NCBI GenBank assembly: GCA_016125585.1 | Contig: WGLL01000006.1 | Span: forward strand, 307,066 to 371,065 | From: Caulobacter sp. | GTDB lineage: Bacteria; Pseudomonadota; Alphaproteobacteria; Caulobacterales; Caulobacteraceae | Direction of reading: 5' to 3' | Length of the DNA: 64,000 nucleotides | In this document: piece after piece, positions 61,725-64,000 of the stretch | Numbering within the stretch: position 1 is the stretch's first letter | Layout of the letters: the number at the start of each line of letters is the position of its first letter | Made by a program: the position numbers and the translations under genes | Notes under the pieces: generated by a model | Database searches by the model: none | What the model saw: only the letters and a program-made list of their open reading frames with translations | Told to the model about the DNA's origin: nothing

Positions 61725-63803
61725 ATGGCCCGCGCCCACAAGATTGAAGACTACCGCAACTTCGGAATCATGGCCCACATCGATGCGGGCAAGACGACGA
61801 CGACCGAGCGGATCCTGTACTACACCGGCAAGAACCATAAGATGGGCGAAGTCCACGATGGCGCGGCCACCATGGACTGGATGGACCAGGAGCAGGAACG
61901 CGGCATCACCATCACCTCGGCCGCGACCACCGCCTTCTGGAACGACAAGCGCCTGAACATCATCGACACCCCCGGGCACGTCGACTTCACCATCGAGGTC
62001 GAGCGCTCGTTGCGCGTGCTCGACGGCGCGGTCACGGTTCTCGACGGCAACGCCGGCGTCGAGCCGCAGACCGAAACCGTCTGGCGCCAGGCCGACAAGT
62101 ACCGCGTGCCGCGCATCGTCTTCGTCAACAAGATGGACAAGCTGGGCGCCGACTTCAACAAGTCGGTCGAGAGCATCCGCGACCGCCTGGGCGCCAAGGC
62201 CGTGCCGATCCAGCTGCCGATCGGTTCGGAATCCAACCTCAAGGGCCTGGTCGACCTGGTCCGCATGAAGGCCGTTGTCTGGGACAACGACGCCGTCGGC
62301 GCCACCTTCCACGACGAAGAGATCCCGGCCGACATGAAGGACGAGGCCGACGCCGCCCGTCACTACATGATCGAGAACGCCGTTGAGCTCGACGACGACG
62401 CCATGGAAGCCTACCTCGGCGGCGAAGAGCCCTCGATCGAGGTCATCAAGAAGTGCATCCGCAAGGCTGTGCTGACCGGCGCCTTCTACCCGATCCTCTG
62501 CGGCTCGGCCTTCAAGAACAAGGGCGTCCAGCCCCTGCTCGACGCCGTGGTCGACTACCTGCCCTCGCCGATCGACATTCCGCCGACCAAGGGCATCGAC
62601 TACCGCACCGAGGAAGAGATCGTCCGCAAGGCGTCCGACGACGAGCCGCTGGCCGTGCTGGCGTTCAAGATCATGGACGACCCCTTCGTCGGCTCGCTGA
62701 CCTTCTGCCGCATCTATTCGGGCAAGCTGGAAACCGGCATGGGCCTGCTGAACTCCACCCGTGACCGCAAGGAACGGGTCGGCCGGATGCTGCTCATGCA
62801 CTCCAACAACCGCGAGGACATCAAGGAAGCCTACGCCGGCGACATCGTCGCCCTGGCCGGCCTGAAGGACACCCGCACCGGCGACACCCTGTGCGATCCG
62901 AACAAGTCGCCGGTCATCCTCGAGCGCATGGAATTCCCGGCCCCGGTCATCGAGATCGCCGTCGAGCCCAAGTCCAAGGCCGACCAGGAAAAGCTGGGCG
63001 TCGCCCTGGCCAAGCTGGCGTCGGAAGACCCGTCCTTCACCGTCTCCACCGACCATGAGTCGGGCCAGACGATCCTGAAGGGCATGGGCGAGCTGCACCT
63101 CGACATCAAGATCGACATCCTCAAGCGCACCTACAAGGTCGAGGCCAACATCGGCGCGCCGCAGGTGGCCTATCGCGAGTCCCTCGGTCGCAAGGCCGAG
63201 ATCGACTACACCCACAAGAAGCAGACCGGCGGCACCGGCCAGTTCGCCCGCGTCAAGCTGGTGTTCGAACCGGGCGAGCCCGGCTCGGGCTTCGTGTTCG
63301 AAAGCGCCATCGTCGGCGGCAACGTGCCGAAGGAATACATCCCCGGCGTCCAGAAGGGTCTGGAGTCCTCGAAGGAAAACGGTCTGCTGGCCGGCTTCCC
63401 GCTGATCGACTTCAAGGCCACCCTGATCGACGGCGCCTACCACGACGTCGACTCCTCGGTCCTGGCCTTCGAAATCGCTTCGCGCGCCGCCTTCAAGGAG
63501 CTGCGTGAAAAGGGTTCGCCCAAGCTGCTCGAGCCGATCATGGCCGTCGAGGTCGTGACCCCGGAAGACTACCTGGGTTCGGTCATCGGCGACCTCAACG
63601 GTCGTCGCGGCCAGATCCAGGGCCAGGACACGCGCGGCAACGCCATCGTCGTCAATGCGTTTGTCCCGCTGGCCAACATGTTCGGCTATGTGAACACGCT
63701 TCGCGGCATGTCGCAGGGCCGGGCCGCCTTCACGATGCAATACGACCACTACGAGCCGGTGCCGCAACACGTCGCCGACGAAGTGATCAAGAAGTACGCC
63801 TAA
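61725..63803 (+). CDS. fusA: Elongation factor G
   Basis: 692 aa. GTPase P-loop [12 protein letters not shown] (Lys23), switch region [18 protein letters not shown] and NKMDKLGAD are canonical, followed by domains II-V (for example [17 protein letters not shown]). Drives ribosome translocation. tuf follows 47 nt downstream. Confidence 0.98.
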   Translation: MARAHKIEDYRNFGIMAHIDAGKTTTTERILYYTGKNHKMGEVHDGAATMDWMDQEQERGITITSAATTAFWNDKRLNIIDTPGHVDFTIEVERSLRVLDGAVTVLDGNAGVEPQTETVWRQADKYRVPRIVFVNKMDKLGADFNKSVESIRDRLGAKAVPIQLPIGSESNLKGLVDLVRMKAVVWDNDAVGATFHDEEIPADMKDEADAARHYMIENAVELDDDAMEAYLGGEEPSIEVIKKCIRKAVLTGAFYPILCGSAFKNKGVQPLLDAVVDYLPSPIDIPPTKGIDYRTEEEIVRKASDDEPLAVLAFKIMDDPFVGSLTFCRIYSGKLETGMGLLNSTRDRKERVGRMLLMHSNNREDIKEAYAGDIVALAGLKDTRTGDTLCDPNKSPVILERMEFPAPVIEIAVEPKSKADQEKLGVALAKLASEDPSFTVSTDHESGQTILKGMGELHLDIKIDILKRTYKVEANIGAPQVAYRESLGRKAEIDYTHKKQTGGTGQFARVKLVFEPGEPGSGFVFESAIVGGNVPKEYIPGVQKGLESSKENGLLAGFPLIDFKATLIDGAYHDVDSSVLAFEIASRAAFKELREKGSPKLLEPIMAVEVVTPEDYLGSVIGDLNGRRGQIQGQDTRGNAIVVNAFVPLANMFGYVNTLRGMSQGRAAFTMQYDHYEPVPQHVADEVIKKYA

Positions 63804-63850
63804 ATCCCAACCCTAGTTAGAGGACAGGCCCATTAGGGCTGGAGCTTGAA

Positions 63851-64000
63851 ATGGCTAAAGAAAAGTTCGAACGCACGAAGCCGCATTGCAACATCGGCAC
63901 CATTGGTCACGTTGACCATGGCAAGACGACGCTGACGGCGGCGATCACCATGGTGCTGGCCAAGTCCGGCGGCGCGACGGCGAAGTCCTATGCGGACATC
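63851..64000 (+). CDS. tuf: Elongation factor Tu, 3' truncated by window edge
   Basis: Only the first 50 codons are in the window: [27 protein letters not shown] with the P-loop GHVDHGKT. Ribosome site (ggag) precedes ATG 63851. Delivers aminoacyl-tRNA to the ribosome. Confidence 0.97.
   Translation, partial: MAKEKFERTKPHCNIGTIGHVDHGKTTLTAAITMVLAKSGGATAKSYADI

Noticed and set aside
62831..63770. Antisense frames across fusA
   Set aside because: Codon-bias shadows of EF-G without domains or ribosome sites.

Overview
The window is a high-GC chromosomal segment of an alphaproteobacterium, most likely a member of the Caulobacteraceae (Caulobacter, Phenylobacterium or Brevundimonas type). This rests on the very high GC with long shadow frames, the SRP RNA just upstream of dnaX-ybaB-recR, the tRNA-Trp-secE-nusG / rplKA / rplJL / rpoBC / rpsLG-fusA-tuf backbone, a succinylase-type DAP pathway (dapD, dapE), and many short intergenic palindromic repeats. 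The genus is an inference; no 16S gene is present. There are no integrases, transposases, CRISPR arrays or phage genes, and I see no recognisable defence system.

Region 1 (1-16.8 kb) is metabolic and envelope-related. It starts inside a DUF1688 (URC4-type) gene followed by upp, which together suggest uracil catabolism or salvage. Next come an overlapping ArsR/SRPBCC pair and an exported protein. An envelope group follows: a YkuD L,D-transpeptidase, a Tat-exported DUF882 (M15-like) protein and a Pro-rich membrane-anchored protein. A 2-oxoacid:ferredoxin oxidoreductase (fused gamma-alpha subunit plus beta) lies next to its own FAD / multi-[4Fe-4S] partner gene. A DUF1697 gene and a Tat-exported serine hydrolase are divergent from a type I sulfatase, then a MAPEG protein.

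Region 2 (17-27 kb) is housekeeping: nudC, the SRP RNA, dnaX, an intervening SDR gene, ybaB, recR, rmuC, def, fmt and truA. The gaps are filled by paired inverted copies of at least five repeat families and one perfect 27-nt inverted repeat.

Region 3 (26.5-33 kb, minus strand) is argB, a HAD nucleotidase, dapD, dapE and an EamA protein, mostly translationally coupled. Upstream of argB are a small disordered ORF and a DUF389 membrane protein fused to an OmpA-like domain.

Region 4 (33.2-56 kb) is the transcription/translation backbone: tRNA-Trp, secE, nusG, rplKA, rplJL, rpoB and rpoC. It is interrupted at three junctions. MarR-GST sits between nusG and rplK. A small ORF, a DUF2236 gene and a TetR gene sit between rplA and rplJ. 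A small membrane ORF, an M61 peptidase, kup and a kdpDE-like two-component pair sit between rplL and rpoB. Predicted promoters, operators and terminators at these junctions suggest that each ribosomal block is transcribed separately.

Region 5 (56-64 kb) has an XRE regulator/membrane-protein pair with a clear palindromic operator, an SLC13 permease, two poorly known envelope proteins, a remnant of an S9 peptidase gene, and the str operon (rpsL, rpsG, fusA, tuf), with tuf cut off by the window end. The most interesting leads are the repeat families, the operator/promoter overlaps at the insertion points, the self-contained oxidoreductase set, the kup-kdpDE pairing, the 38-codon membrane ORF and the peptidase remnant.
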